Below, piece after piece: positions 26,735-36,170 of a DNA stretch of 64,000 bases. The stretch's first letter is position 1, and every line of letters begins with the position of its first letter. The translations under genes and the position numbers were made by a program. Source of the DNA: an uncultured Verrucomicrobiales bacterium (GTDB lineage: Bacteria; Verrucomicrobiota; Verrucomicrobiia; Verrucomicrobiales; DEV007); contig CALAHF010000139.1 of the NCBI GenBank assembly GCA_937891465.1, positions 1-64,000 on the forward strand, written 5' to 3'. Under the pieces are notes generated by a model. That model was not told the origin of the DNA, did no database searches, and worked only from the letters and a program-made list of their open reading frames with translations.

Positions 26735-29700
26735 TCAATACTCCTGCAACGGTGTCACACCGATTTCCTCGGCGTTCATCGAACGAATCGCCTTCACGCT
26801 GGCTTCGGCAGCACGGAGCGTTGTCAAAATCGGCACGCGATTAGCGAGTGCTCCACTCCGAATGCGAACTTCATCGCGTCGCGGATCACGACCACTCGGC
26901 GTGTTGATCACAAGGGCGATTTCGCCGTTTTTGATCATGTCGAGCACGTTGGGACGGCCTTCGGACAGCTTGTGCAATTTGTTCACCGGAACGCCAGCTT
27001 CTTTCATTTGCTTGGCCGTGCCGGAAGTCGAATAGATCGAAAATCCGAGTTCGGAGAATTCGCGAGCGAGCTCGATCGCTTGAGCTTTATCGCGGTCCTT
27101 CACCGATACAAAAATGTTTCCACTGGATGGTAATGGAGCTGACGCCGCCATTTGCGATTTCGCGTAGGCCATCCCGAATTCAGGATCGAGGCCCATGACT
27201 TCGCCGGTTGATTTCATCTCAGGTCCCAATCCGATGTCTACGCCGGGGAATTTCGCGAATGGAAAGACGGCTTCTTTCACCGAATAATGCGGCGGAATAA
27301 TTGGCTCGGTAAATCCAAGATCGACAAGTTTTTCACCGGCCATCACTTTCGCGGCGAGTTTAGCCAGAGGGACACCGATCGCTTTTGAAACAAATGGGAC
27401 TGTCCGAGACGCACGAGGGTTCACCTCGATCACGAAAAGCTCATCATCTTTCACTGCGAATTGGATATTCATCAGACCGCGCACTTCGAGCGCTTTCGCG
27501 AGATTTTTCGCAGCTATTGAAATTCGCTCCAGCATGTCAGCACTGAGCGAAAACGGCGGGATGACACAGGCACTATCGCCCGAGTGAATCCCTGCTTCCT
27601 CGATGTGCTCCATGATAGAACCAACAACCGTCGTTTCTCCGTCGGAAATACAATCGACATCGACCTCGGTCGCGTCTTCGAGAAACTGATCAACCAAGAC
27701 AGGACGATTCGGGCTCACGTCGACCGCAGTAGTCATGTATTGACTCAATTCGTCGTCGTTGTAGACGATCATCATAGCGCGACCACCGAGGACAAACGAC
27801 GGGCGAACCAGAACCGGGTAGCCAATACGATCGGCAATTACGACTGCTTCGTCAGCGGAAACCGCAGTTCCCGCAGGCGCCTGCTTCAGCTCCAATTTGT
27901 CGAGAAGGGCTGAGAAAAACTTCCGGTCTTCAGCTTGCTCAATGCTTTTTGGCGAAGTGCCGATCACATTACAGCCGAGACGTTCGAGATCAGCCGCCAA
28001 GTTCAGCGGCGTTTGACCACCAAACTGAACGATAATTCCCCAGGCTTCTTCCTGTTCGTAAATGTTGAGAACGTCTTCCAGCGTGAGCGGCTCAAAATAG
28101 AGTTTGTCGCTCGTGTCGTAGTCGGTCGAAACGGTTTCGGGGTTCGAATTGACCATGATAGTCTCGAAGCCCAACTCCTTCAGCGCAAAGGATGCGTGAA
28201 CACAGCAGTAATCAAATTCGATTCCCTGACCAATCCGGTTAGGGCCGCCGCCGAGAATCATGATCCGGCGTTTGTCGGAGTCGCGCGCCTCGTTTTCGAT
28301 CCCGTAGGTTGAGTAATAATAAGGCGTGTAAGCCTCGAACTCTGCCGCACAGGTGTCGACGAGTCGGTAGGTTGGGATAACTCCAGCCGCTTTGCGTTTC
28401 TCGCGAACCGTGTCCTCATGCGTATCGGTGAGGTGCGCCAGTTGGCGATCCGAAAAACCAAGACGTTTAGCCCGACGAAAGTCTACGGCGTCGATTGAGC
28501 CCTTGAAATCATCCGCCGATTTCCAGATGTCCTCAAGATTTTTCAGGAACCAAATGTCGATTTTGGTCAGCTCAAAAATCTCATCAATGCTGAATCCAGC
28601 GTCGAACGCGTATTTCAGATAGAAAATCCGATCGGCATTTGGCGTCGCCAACTTTTCGCGAATCTCCCCAACTTCGGGCGTGAGATCTTTTCCATCGAAA
28701 CCAAATCCAAAACGGCCGACTTCGAGCGAACGGAGCGCTTTTTGCATCGATTCTTTGAAAGTCCGGCCGATCGCCATCGCTTCCCCTACACTCTTCATCT
28801 GTGTGGTCAGGGTCGAATCCGCGTCAGCAAATTTCTCGAACGTAAAACGCGGCAGCTTCGTGACCACATAGTCAATGGTCGGCTCGAAACTCGCGGGCGT
28901 CTTGCGGGTAATGTCGTTCGGGATTTCGTCCAGCGTGTAACCCACTGCCAGTTTTGCGGCGATTTTTGCGATCGGGAAACCGGTCGCTTTTGAAGCCAGC
29001 GCAGATGAACGCGAAACCCGCGGATTCATCTCGATCACGATCATTCGGCCGTTTTCGGGATTGATCGAAAACTGAATATTGGATCCACCAGTCTCCACGC
29101 CGATTTCACGAATCACTGCGAAAGACGCATCTCGCATCAGCTGATACTCCCGATCCGTCAACGTCTGAGCCGGAGCCACCGTGATGGAATCACCCGTGTG
29201 AACGCCCATCGGATCGAAGTTCTCGATCGAGCAAATGACCACGCAGTTGTCCGCGTGATCCCGCATGACTTCCATCTCGTATTCCTTCCAACCGAGGAGC
29301 GATTCCTCGACCAAAACCTCCGTCACCGGCGACAAATCAAGTCCGCGCGAGACGATCGTTTCAAATTCTTCTTTGTTATACGCAATTCCACCACCGCTTC
29401 CACCGAGAGTAAACGCAGGACGGATAATCAGCGGAAAACTGCCAATTTCTTCAGCGAACCCATGCGCTTCATCCATCGTATGAGCCACGCCGGAATGCGG
29501 CATATCGAGGCCGATTTTCTGCATCGCATCCTTAAAAAGCAGCCGGTCCTCGCCCTTATCGATCGCATCCGCTTTCGCGCCGATCATCCTCACGTTGTAC
29601 TTGTCGAGCACACCGGATTTGAAAAGATCCATCGACGCGTTCAGAGCCGTTTGGCCGCCCAACGTTGGTAAAAGCGCATCCGGCTTTTCCTTTGCGATGA

Positions 29701-29929
29701 TTTTTTCAATAATCTCCGGCGTAATCGGCTCAATATAAGTGCGATCCGCAAATTCCGGATCGGTCATAATAGTAGCCGGATTTGAATTCACCAGAATCAC
29801 CTCATAGCCCTCTTCCTGAAGGGCTTTGCAGGCTTGAACGCCGGAATAGTCGAATTCACAGCCTTGCCCAATAACAATGGGGCCAGAGCCGATGAGGAGA
29901 ATTTTTTTGATCGAGTTGTCGCGAGGCAT
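26735..29929 (-). CDS. carB: Carbamoyl-phosphate synthase large subunit
   Basis: This 1064-residue enzyme makes carbamoyl phosphate for pyrimidine and arginine synthesis, together with CarA, which is not in this window. The start [17 protein letters not shown] at ATG 29929 is the standard CarB N-terminus; a TTG at 29968 adds 13 unneeded residues. Two ATP-grasp halves are visible (first: ERTYIEP-like [29 protein letters not shown]; second: [16 protein letters not shown]). The C-terminal MGS-like allosteric domain ([17 protein letters not shown]) is also present. The gene is uninterrupted over more than 3 kb. The RBS is weak. Confidence 0.97.
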   Translation of the reverse strand: MPRDNSIKKILLIGSGPIVIGQGCEFDYSGVQACKALQEEGYEVILVNSNPATIMTDPEFADRTYIEPITPEIIEKIIAKEKPDALLPTLGGQTALNASMDLFKSGVLDKYNVRMIGAKADAIDKGEDRLLFKDAMQKIGLDMPHSGVAHTMDEAHGFAEEIGSFPLIIRPAFTLGGSGGGIAYNKEEFETIVSRGLDLSPVTEVLVEESLLGWKEYEMEVMRDHADNCVVICSIENFDPMGVHTGDSITVAPAQTLTDREYQLMRDASFAVIREIGVETGGSNIQFSINPENGRMIVIEMNPRVSRSSALASKATGFPIAKIAAKLAVGYTLDEIPNDITRKTPASFEPTIDYVVTKLPRFTFEKFADADSTLTTQMKSVGEAMAIGRTFKESMQKALRSLEVGRFGFGFDGKDLTPEVGEIREKLATPNADRIFYLKYAFDAGFSIDEIFELTKIDIWFLKNLEDIWKSADDFKGSIDAVDFRRAKRLGFSDRQLAHLTDTHEDTVREKRKAAGVIPTYRLVDTCAAEFEAYTPYYYSTYGIENEARDSDKRRIMILGGGPNRIGQGIEFDYCCVHASFALKELGFETIMVNSNPETVSTDYDTSDKLYFEPLTLEDVLNIYEQEEAWGIIVQFGGQTPLNLAADLERLGCNVIGTSPKSIEQAEDRKFFSALLDKLELKQAPAGTAVSADEAVVIADRIGYPVLVRPSFVLGGRAMMIVYNDDELSQYMTTAVDVSPNRPVLVDQFLEDATEVDVDCISDGETTVVGSIMEHIEEAGIHSGDSACVIPPFSLSADMLERISIAAKNLAKALEVRGLMNIQFAVKDDELFVIEVNPRASRTVPFVSKAIGVPLAKLAAKVMAGEKLVDLGFTEPIIPPHYSVKEAVFPFAKFPGVDIGLGPEMKSTGEVMGLDPEFGMAYAKSQMAASAPLPSSGNIFVSVKDRDKAQAIELAREFSELGFSIYSTSGTAKQMKEAGVPVNKLHKLSEGRPNVLDMIKNGEIALVINTPSGRDPRRDEVRIRSGALANRVPILTTLRAAEASVKAIRSMNAEEIGVTPLQEY

Positions 29930-30005
29930 AGCTGCTTCAGTTTCGTTTGGCGAAATTGACACAATCAACGGGCGAGTAAAGCGGAAAGGCGTCGTGATAA
30001 ATTTG

Positions 30006-30779
30006 TTAGGCAGGACTCATCTCTCGAAAACGGCGTTTCCAGAGGACTTTACCAATGCAAATGCAAGTTCCGATAACGAGAGCTATGAAAATTCCAATGA
30101 GCGAAACAATGGTCTTATATTTGGTGTTTTCGACGCGACGGCTCAGCATTTCACCCATTTCAAAATCGAATTCGTAGAATTCTTGAAAGCCGATTTCCCA
30201 CTCGGTCCATTGAGAAAACTTCTGAGGCCTGTATGAAATTTGACGTGGGGCAGTTGCTACTTTTATCAAAGGATCCGATTTCTCAAAAGAGGTGTAGTCA
30301 AGCCAGTCGTAAAACCAATTCCAAGTTCGATACGGCAGCCACTTCTTATTTTTAAAAGCAGTCAGCAGATCATCAGACGCGTATTTTTTGATAATTTTTC
30401 CATTCCGGGCAAACGCGAGCGCCCAATCACCGGGATAGTGGGCGTCGAACTCATTTGAAGCGGCAATTGACGAAAAATCGTCGTTCCAGAGCATATCGGT
30501 CACAAACCAATCGATTTCAGCAACGCGTTGAAACGTTTTGAGGTCATAGATGCCGGAAGTCTTGAATTGATTCCGGAGTTCCACCACACGACCGTCGGGG
30601 AGCGCCAAGGATTCAGCAACATCACCACGAGCGGAGGGATGCAGCCTTACCAAAAGTCGGGTTCCGTCAGGAGAAATTTCCGCAAACGACTTGGGAGCCG
30701 TCATAATCGCGAAAGAAGTCGTTCCGTTAAACCAAATACCGACAGAGAACATTATGAGAATTAGAGTCCGGCTCCGCAT
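30006..30779 (-). CDS. Uncharacterised exported protein with C-terminal membrane anchor
   Basis: This 257-residue protein is of no family I recognise. It has an N-terminal signal peptide (about residues 5-25), an extracytoplasmic region of about 190 residues rich in Trp and Phe, and one C-terminal transmembrane helix (about 222-245) followed by a basic tail KRRFREM. The region [16 protein letters not shown] and [20 protein letters not shown] looks like beta-propeller-type strands, but this is not conclusive. ATG at 30779. It is downstream of nothing on the same strand within 5 kb except the SNF2 gene, so it is likely monocistronic. Confidence 0.75.
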   Translation of the reverse strand: MRSRTLILIMFSVGIWFNGTTSFAIMTAPKSFAEISPDGTRLLVRLHPSARGDVAESLALPDGRVVELRNQFKTSGIYDLKTFQRVAEIDWFVTDMLWNDDFSSIAASNEFDAHYPGDWALAFARNGKIIKKYASDDLLTAFKNKKWLPYRTWNWFYDWLDYTSFEKSDPLIKVATAPRQISYRPQKFSQWTEWEIGFQEFYEFDFEMGEMLSRRVENTKYKTIVSLIGIFIALVIGTCICIGKVLWKRRFREMSPA

Positions 30780-30829
30780 TGCGTTATGACCTTACCTAAA
30801 TTTCAGGTATTTTGGCAATCCCTCACTCA

Positions 30830-30872
30830 CGAGCCAACAGTATCTGTTCGCCAAACCAACCCTGTTCGTTCG
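30830..30872. repeat. 43-nt palindromic repeat, copy 6
   Basis: This copy has left arm CGAGCCAACAGTAT, centre CTGTTCGCCAAACCA and right arm ACCCTGTTCGTTCG. It is between divergent genes, 47 bases upstream of the ATG at 30920. It is one of the more diverged copies. Confidence 0.82.
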
Positions 30873-30919
30873 TTGGATCGTTCTTGCGGCTTCTCGCATC
30901 TCACGCTAATCTTTTTACC

Positions 30920-32518
30920 ATGAGTAATTCGGATCGGGAAAAAGTGTGGCGGTCTTTGGCGGGCCGTTTGGTCCGGAAGGTGAATGTTGGGTGGTGGTTG
31001 CAACTTTTAACACCGCTTCTTGTCGTCGGCAGCTTGGTGATTGGCTCGGCGATATTGATCATGCGTTCGATGTGGCTGCCAATTGAAAATACATGGTTTT
31101 TGATTGGTACTGGCACCCTTATCGTAATCATGCTGATCGTGGCGGGCATTTTTGCAAAGCGCCGTTTTATCGAGCAAAAAGATGGACTCGTTCGGCTGGA
31201 AGAAGGGCTTTCGCTGCGAAATGCGCTAACGGCTGCGGATCACGGAGTGGGTCAATGGCCCGCACCACCGCGCGATGAATCATCCGCAATGAAGTGGGCT
31301 GGCTTTCAATGGCGCTGGCCGGTAGTGATTACTCCTTTTGCGATCGCAACGCTTTCAATTGCAGCGGCACTGCTGATTCCAATTCCAGATTTGAAAGCTG
31401 CTGCAGATCTTCCTCCTGCGGAGCCAAGTGCCTGGGAACAGGTCGAAAAAATGCTGGATACGCTCGAAGATCAGGAAGTTATCGAGGAAGAAGCAATCGA
31501 AGAAGTTCGTGATAAAATTGTCGAACTTCGCGCTCAGCCGGAAGACGATTGGTTCAGCCACAGCAGCATGGAAGCGACGGATACGCTTCGCGAGACGTTG
31601 CGACAGCAGATCAACAGTCTCGGAGCGGAAATGCAAACAGCCGAGCGGGATCTGAATGCGTTGCAGAATTTTTCCTCGCAGATGAGCGAAGAGGCGAAGG
31701 ACATGATCATTTCGGAGTTCGAAGAAGCGCTCAAAAACATGGAACTGAGCGGCTTGGAAATGAATCAGGAACTCCTCAAGCAGCTTCAACAAATGGATCC
31801 CAAGCAACTCATGGCGATGAGTAAGTTCATTGATGCGTTGAAAGACATGGGATTTACGGAGGAAGAGTTGAACGAGGATTTTGTGAGAGATATGAAAGCG
31901 CTCGATCCCGACAAACTTGCCGAAGCTCAGAAGAAGCTCGATCCCGATGAGTTGAAGGAAATGCTGAAGCAGGCCGGCTTTGCTGAAGAGGATCTGACCG
32001 AAGAGATGCTCGAAAAAATGCAGAAGCTTGATCCTCAGACTTTGAAAAATGCTCAGGAAGCCCAGCTTTCGAAAGAGCAAATGGATGCCCTTCGCGAACA
32101 ACTGAAAAAAGCGGGTGAAGCGATGAAGGAAATGCAGGGTCTTGGCGGTGGGGAAGAAGCGCGGTTAGCCGAGCTCGAAGCGTGGATGATGAAAATGCAG
32201 GGACAGGGCCCTCCCGGCCAGGGCCAAGGTGCTGGAAATGGCGGAATCAATCGTGGCCCTGGAACCGCCCCATTATTTTTCGGAGCCGAAACCGATTTGA
32301 ATACGAAAAACATCGAGCAGGTCAAAAACCTCGATCTCTCCAAGGCAGCCCCGGGAGAATTGCTCGGAGTCGGCGAAACAGAGCATGACATTGACGAACT
32401 CAAAGTCGGGCCAAAAGAAGCCGGCAAGGTGAAGTCCAAAGGTCAGGGTGGAGACACCGTGTGGCGTGAGTCTTTGATGCCGGAAGAGAAGGCCGTGTTG
32501 AAGCGGTATTTTAAGTGA
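30920..32518 (+). CDS. Membrane protein with acidic Met-rich helical repeats
   Basis: This 532-residue protein of unknown function has three transmembrane segments in the first 170 residues (LLTPLLVVGSLVIGSAILIM, LIGTGTLIVIMLIVAGIF, VVITPFAIATLSIAAALLI) and then a long acidic cytoplasmic or periplasmic helix. Residues of about 285-415 contain three units of about 40 residues, each with a K/M-x-LDP-x-x-L core (MDPKQLMAM, LDPDKLAEAQ, LDPQTLKNAQ) and a GFTEEEL/GFAEEDL partner. A Gly/Pro/Gln-rich linker precedes a conserved-looking tail TVWRESLMPEEKAVLKRYFK. ATG 30920 is preferred; the longer frame from 30812 passes through repeat copy 6. Confidence 0.75.
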   Translation: MSNSDREKVWRSLAGRLVRKVNVGWWLQLLTPLLVVGSLVIGSAILIMRSMWLPIENTWFLIGTGTLIVIMLIVAGIFAKRRFIEQKDGLVRLEEGLSLRNALTAADHGVGQWPAPPRDESSAMKWAGFQWRWPVVITPFAIATLSIAAALLIPIPDLKAAADLPPAEPSAWEQVEKMLDTLEDQEVIEEEAIEEVRDKIVELRAQPEDDWFSHSSMEATDTLRETLRQQINSLGAEMQTAERDLNALQNFSSQMSEEAKDMIISEFEEALKNMELSGLEMNQELLKQLQQMDPKQLMAMSKFIDALKDMGFTEEELNEDFVRDMKALDPDKLAEAQKKLDPDELKEMLKQAGFAEEDLTEEMLEKMQKLDPQTLKNAQEAQLSKEQMDALREQLKKAGEAMKEMQGLGGGEEARLAELEAWMMKMQGQGPPGQGQGAGNGGINRGPGTAPLFFGAETDLNTKNIEQVKNLDLSKAAPGELLGVGETEHDIDELKVGPKEAGKVKSKGQGGDTVWRESLMPEEKAVLKRYFK

Positions 32519-32569
32519 GGCTCTGAGTTTTCTCCTAATTTCCGTTTGAGGTCATCCGTAATTATTCGG

Positions 32570-33169
32570 ATGACGACCTCGAGATTTTATAATCCCCGCA
32601 TCGCTTGGTGCTGCGTCGTAGCACTGGTGATCGCTCCCTGCTTTTGGCCTATTTATCGGTATACGATCAGTAATTGCAGCAAATTGGTGGATTCTTCCAG
32701 AATTACGCTCACTCAAGACATGCCACATTACAGAGGGACTGAAGCGTTTTTAAACCACGCAGATTCGACCGTTACAATCCGATTCAAACGATATCGATGG
32801 GAAAAAGAAGCCCGCCATGCACTCGATCATCGTGTGGATCTTCCCGTGGGTGAAAATTCAATTGTGAGCCCAGGTGAAATTCAATTCCGTCGACACAACT
32901 TAATCGTCACTATTTACGGGTGGAGAGGCCCCGACGGCCGTGATTTCAGAAAAGCAGACGAACTTGAAATGATCAAACTTGCCAAATCGATCGATTCAAA
33001 TATTCAAAATCTCGAAGGAACTCGCCTGAGTATCGACACCTACGGAAACAAAGCCTTCCTCGAATTGATCAAGCCAGTGCTCGAAGATGCTGGCGACATG
33101 TATGATGAGATTGAAAGGAAATTGGAAGAACTGGAACGCGAGTTTAAAAGGGCACGAAAGCGCGTCTGA
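32570..33169 (+). CDS. Uncharacterised membrane-anchored protein
   Basis: This 199-residue protein has one N-terminal hydrophobic helix (WCCVVALVIAPCFWPIYRY), a beta-rich middle (TVTIRFKRYRWEKEARHAL, LIVTIYGWRGPDG) and a C-terminal coiled coil (MYDEIERKLEELEREFKRAR). No family was recognised. ATG 32570 is preferred over TTG 32546. It follows the Met-rich repeat protein by 51 bases and may be in its operon. It ends two bases before the convergent SNF2 gene. Confidence 0.65.
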   Translation: MTTSRFYNPRIAWCCVVALVIAPCFWPIYRYTISNCSKLVDSSRITLTQDMPHYRGTEAFLNHADSTVTIRFKRYRWEKEARHALDHRVDLPVGENSIVSPGEIQFRRHNLIVTIYGWRGPDGRDFRKADELEMIKLAKSIDSNIQNLEGTRLSIDTYGNKAFLELIKPVLEDAGDMYDEIERKLEELEREFKRARKRV

Positions 33170-33170
33170 C

Positions 33171-35762
33171 TCACGTAATCGGAGCCAACAAATCTTCCAA
33201 ATCGTTCTCGGTGAACTCCAACTTCTGCGGAGCCCCTTCTAAAATCCCGTCGAACAACGCGCGTTTTTTCTGCTGCAATTTGAGAATTTTCTCTTCGATC
33301 GTTCCCTGACAAATCAGCTTGTAAACGAACACGGGATTTTTCTGGCCGATCCGATAGGCGCGGTCGGTTGCCTGCGATTCCAGCGCCGGATTCCACCACG
33401 GATCGTAGTGAATCACGGTGTCAGCTTTCGTCAGCGTGATGCCAGTTCCCCCTGCACGAAGCGAAATGAGGAACACGGGAACTTTGCCGGCCTGAAAATC
33501 ATCGCACAACTTGCCGCGATCTTTCGACTTGCCGGTCAGGGTCTGATATTCGATTTTTTCCTTATCCAACTCCTTCTCAATGAGGTCCAGCATTCCTGTG
33601 AACTGAGAAAAAATCAGAATGCGACGCCCTTCCTCAACCATCGTAGGCAAAAGCTCCATCAGGAGATCCATTTTCGCGGAATTTTGGGCTTTTTGGGCGC
33701 TGGGCAACTTCAGAAGTTTCGGATGATTGCAAATCTGACGCAATTTCATCAGCGCTTCGAGCACAATAATTTTCGACGCTTCAAATCCACGACGATGAAT
33801 TTCATCGCGCAATTCACGGCTGACACTGGCCCGAACCGCTTCGTAGAGATCGACCTGCTTTGGATTGAGCTCAATCGTTCGCACAATCTCCGTTTTCGGC
33901 GGCAAATCCTTCGCCACCTTGTCTTTCGTGCGCCGCAGCATCAACGGCGCAACGCGATCCGCGAGGCGTTTGCGGCGACCTTCGTCACGAAATTTTTCAA
34001 TCGGCTTGCGGTAGCAACGAGTGAAACTGTCTTCACTGCCAAGGAATCCCGGCATCAAAAAGTGAAACTGCGACCACAACTCACCGAGATGGTTTTCAAT
34101 CGGCGTTCCCGAAAGACAAAGCCGGTGTCGCGCGTTGATTTTGTAGGCAGCTTGCGTAATCCGAGACCGCGCATTCTTAATCGTATGCGCCTCATCAAGA
34201 ACGACATAATGAAACTCCTGCTCAAGTAATTCAGGATCACGCAACAACACCGGATAGGATGTCACCACGAGATCGGAATATCCCAATACGCTGTAATATT
34301 TTTTCCGATGCGGTCCCTGCAATGTCAGCACCTTTAACGACGGAGCAAATTTTGCAGCTTCCTTCGCCCAACCTGGAACCACACTTTTCGGAGCCAAAAT
34401 CAGCGTCGGCAAATCAGCTCGACCGCTGGCCTTTTCTTCATGCAAATGACAGAGCGTTTGGATCGTTTTACCAAGCCCCATGTCATCGGCCAAAATACCG
34501 CAAAGCCCCTGTTCACGAAGGAACTGCAACCACTCAAAACCATCCTGCTGATATGGTCGAAGCGTTGCCTGAAATCCTTTCGGCACGTCCATGACTTCAG
34601 CTGGTTTCAGCGATTCAAGATCATCCGCAGCCCGCAACAAATAGTCTGGAGCTTGATCCACCATTCGCGGACCGCCTTTTCGATGCTCGATGGTCAGTTG
34701 CGCAGCGCGAACTTTATGGAGCTTCAAATGCCCTTCTGAATTCATCGGATCCTTCTCAAAAAGTTCCGTCAAGATTCCCAAAATTTCGTGCAACTTCGCT
34801 GCCTCCACGACGAAAAATTTCCCTGAATCATTAAGACGAATCGGGACCTTTTTCTTCGGCGGCAGCTCCGCCATGTCTTCGAGCCGAAAACTCACCGGCT
34901 GGCTTTCTAAATATTTCACCAAACACGGCAGCACGTTCAGTTTGGTGGGGCCGACCTGAATTCCGTATTCGAAACTGAACCAATCGGTTGCTTCGTCTTC
35001 ATCGGTCATCTCGCCGTAAAATTCGGTCGGCTCGAGGATTTGCAGCCCAAAACCATCATCGATATTCACATCGCATCCTAAAACGCGGAGTTCATCGATC
35101 CGGTTCGCAAGGGTGTCGGCCCAGAACATTTCCTGTTCAGAGACCGTTTTTCCCGGGCAAACGTAACATTGACGGAAATCTACTTCCACTTCGTCCCACG
35201 GATAAACTTCGCTCAGTCGCTTCAACCCGAAACCGCGCAGCGCGGACTCAATTCGGGGATCCGTGCTATCAATCCGCGCCAACCGCAGATTTTCCAAAAC
35301 CGCTCGTTGATCAGGATTGTCCCAAAAAAGTGTTCCCGAACGGACTTCGGTACTTCGAAAAAGACTCACCCCAACTGCGGGCATCGCGATTCCGTGGTGA
35401 GATGCGGAATTGCCGCATTTTTCGCGGATCGCTTCGATCAAAAGCGCCACAACGTGCTCATTATTAGGTTTCGAATCCCCCGAACTGCGTCCATCGAGTT
35501 TCCAATCACCATTCGCAGACTGCTGTAAAACGATGCTGACCTCGGAACCACTGACCTGTCCAAAAATTCCCGCGAATCGTCCCTGCGAGTTGATTGTTAC
35601 GACCTTAACTGATTTATCATCAACCAGCGAATGGCCCTTCCGCAGGGTATCTGCGGAGAAAATCGAGCCACAAAACGGCGGTTCAGACAACGTGACTAGA
35701 GAAAGCACGTTGGTGTCCGATCGGGCAGGATTCAGTGGAGGAGATGTTGAAGTGTCGTTCAA
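33171..35762 (-). CDS. SNF2/RapA-family DEAD/DEAH-box helicase
   Basis: This 863-residue ATP-dependent DNA translocase has an N-terminal region of about 390 residues of unknown fold, then a SNF2 core. Motif I is ADDMGLGKTIQ, motif II VLDEAHTIKN and motif III LSGTPIENHLGELWSQ. The helicase C domain contains LIFSQFTGMLDLIEKEL and motif VI QATDRAYRIGQKNPV. Unlike RapA it has no clear Tudor-like domain. The start is TTG at 35762; GTG at residue 19 is an alternative. It probably acts in chromatin or RNA-polymerase remodelling, as is common for bacterial SNF2 proteins; no restriction or BREX genes flank it. Confidence 0.92.
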   Translation of the reverse strand: MNDTSTSPPLNPARSDTNVLSLVTLSEPPFCGSIFSADTLRKGHSLVDDKSVKVVTINSQGRFAGIFGQVSGSEVSIVLQQSANGDWKLDGRSSGDSKPNNEHVVALLIEAIREKCGNSASHHGIAMPAVGVSLFRSTEVRSGTLFWDNPDQRAVLENLRLARIDSTDPRIESALRGFGLKRLSEVYPWDEVEVDFRQCYVCPGKTVSEQEMFWADTLANRIDELRVLGCDVNIDDGFGLQILEPTEFYGEMTDEDEATDWFSFEYGIQVGPTKLNVLPCLVKYLESQPVSFRLEDMAELPPKKKVPIRLNDSGKFFVVEAAKLHEILGILTELFEKDPMNSEGHLKLHKVRAAQLTIEHRKGGPRMVDQAPDYLLRAADDLESLKPAEVMDVPKGFQATLRPYQQDGFEWLQFLREQGLCGILADDMGLGKTIQTLCHLHEEKASGRADLPTLILAPKSVVPGWAKEAAKFAPSLKVLTLQGPHRKKYYSVLGYSDLVVTSYPVLLRDPELLEQEFHYVVLDEAHTIKNARSRITQAAYKINARHRLCLSGTPIENHLGELWSQFHFLMPGFLGSEDSFTRCYRKPIEKFRDEGRRKRLADRVAPLMLRRTKDKVAKDLPPKTEIVRTIELNPKQVDLYEAVRASVSRELRDEIHRRGFEASKIIVLEALMKLRQICNHPKLLKLPSAQKAQNSAKMDLLMELLPTMVEEGRRILIFSQFTGMLDLIEKELDKEKIEYQTLTGKSKDRGKLCDDFQAGKVPVFLISLRAGGTGITLTKADTVIHYDPWWNPALESQATDRAYRIGQKNPVFVYKLICQGTIEEKILKLQQKKRALFDGILEGAPQKLEFTENDLEDLLAPIT

Positions 35763-35840
35763 AAATTGAGGGCGAACAGAATGACTAACTTCGTCAAAAA
35801 ATCAATATATGCGAAGCTAATCTGCGACTTTTTTCTTTTT

Positions 35841-35883
35841 CGATCGAACAGGGTTGATTTTCCGAACACACCCCATTACCTCA
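35841..35883. repeat. 43-nt palindromic repeat, copy 7 (right arm decayed)
   Basis: The left arm CGATCGAACAGGGT is intact, the centre is TGATTTTCCGAACAC and the right arm is decayed to ACCCCATTACCTCA. It is paired with copy 8 twelve bases downstream. Both lie in the 408-base region between the divergent SNF2 and glyS genes, the rest of which holds the GC-rich palindrome at 35990-36083. Confidence 0.75.
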
Positions 35884-35894
35884 TAACTCGCTCT

Positions 35895-35937
35895 ATATCA
35901 AAATTTATTGATTCATCGAACGTACCCTGCACGATCG
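35895..35937. repeat. 43-nt palindromic repeat, copy 8 (left arm decayed)
   Basis: The left arm is decayed (ATATCAAAATTTAT), the centre is TGATTCATCGAACGT and the right arm is ACCCTGCACGATCG. Its intact right arm can pair with the intact left arm of copy 7, so the two could also be one copy with a 54-base expansion of its middle. Confidence 0.72.
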
Positions 35938-35989
35938 TAAAATGCCAACTTCGCGGGTGCTGAAAAAGCCGACCCGGGCTTTTGGGATG

Positions 35990-36083
35990 GCCGCAAAAAA
36001 GCGCAAACGTCGCAAAAACCCTTTCTTCTGCCCCATTCATTCGAAAAGCTAAAATATTTGCGTTTTCTGCGCCTTTTTGCGGC
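35990..36083. repeat. Long imperfect inverted repeat upstream of glyS
   Basis: GCCGCAAAAAAGCGCA (35990-36005) and TGCGCCTTTTTGCGGC (36068-36083) are complementary over 16 bases with one mismatch. They enclose 62 bases that contain a second CGCAAA/TTTGCG pair. It starts about 180 bases before the glyS ATG. There is no T-box-like feature that I can identify, so its role is open. Confidence 0.6.
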
Positions 36084-36170
36084 AATTCAACTGTCGGATC
36101 GGTCGACTTTCCCCTTGCGGAGAATTGAGGCACGGCGTTTCTTTGCCGCCCTTTAAAAACCAACAAAATC

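Noticed and set aside
5944-32560. Shared 15-mer TCATCCGTAATTATT at 5945 and 32550
   Set aside because: A 15-base match between two places in 64 kb is expected by chance a few times; the surrounding sequences are unrelated.
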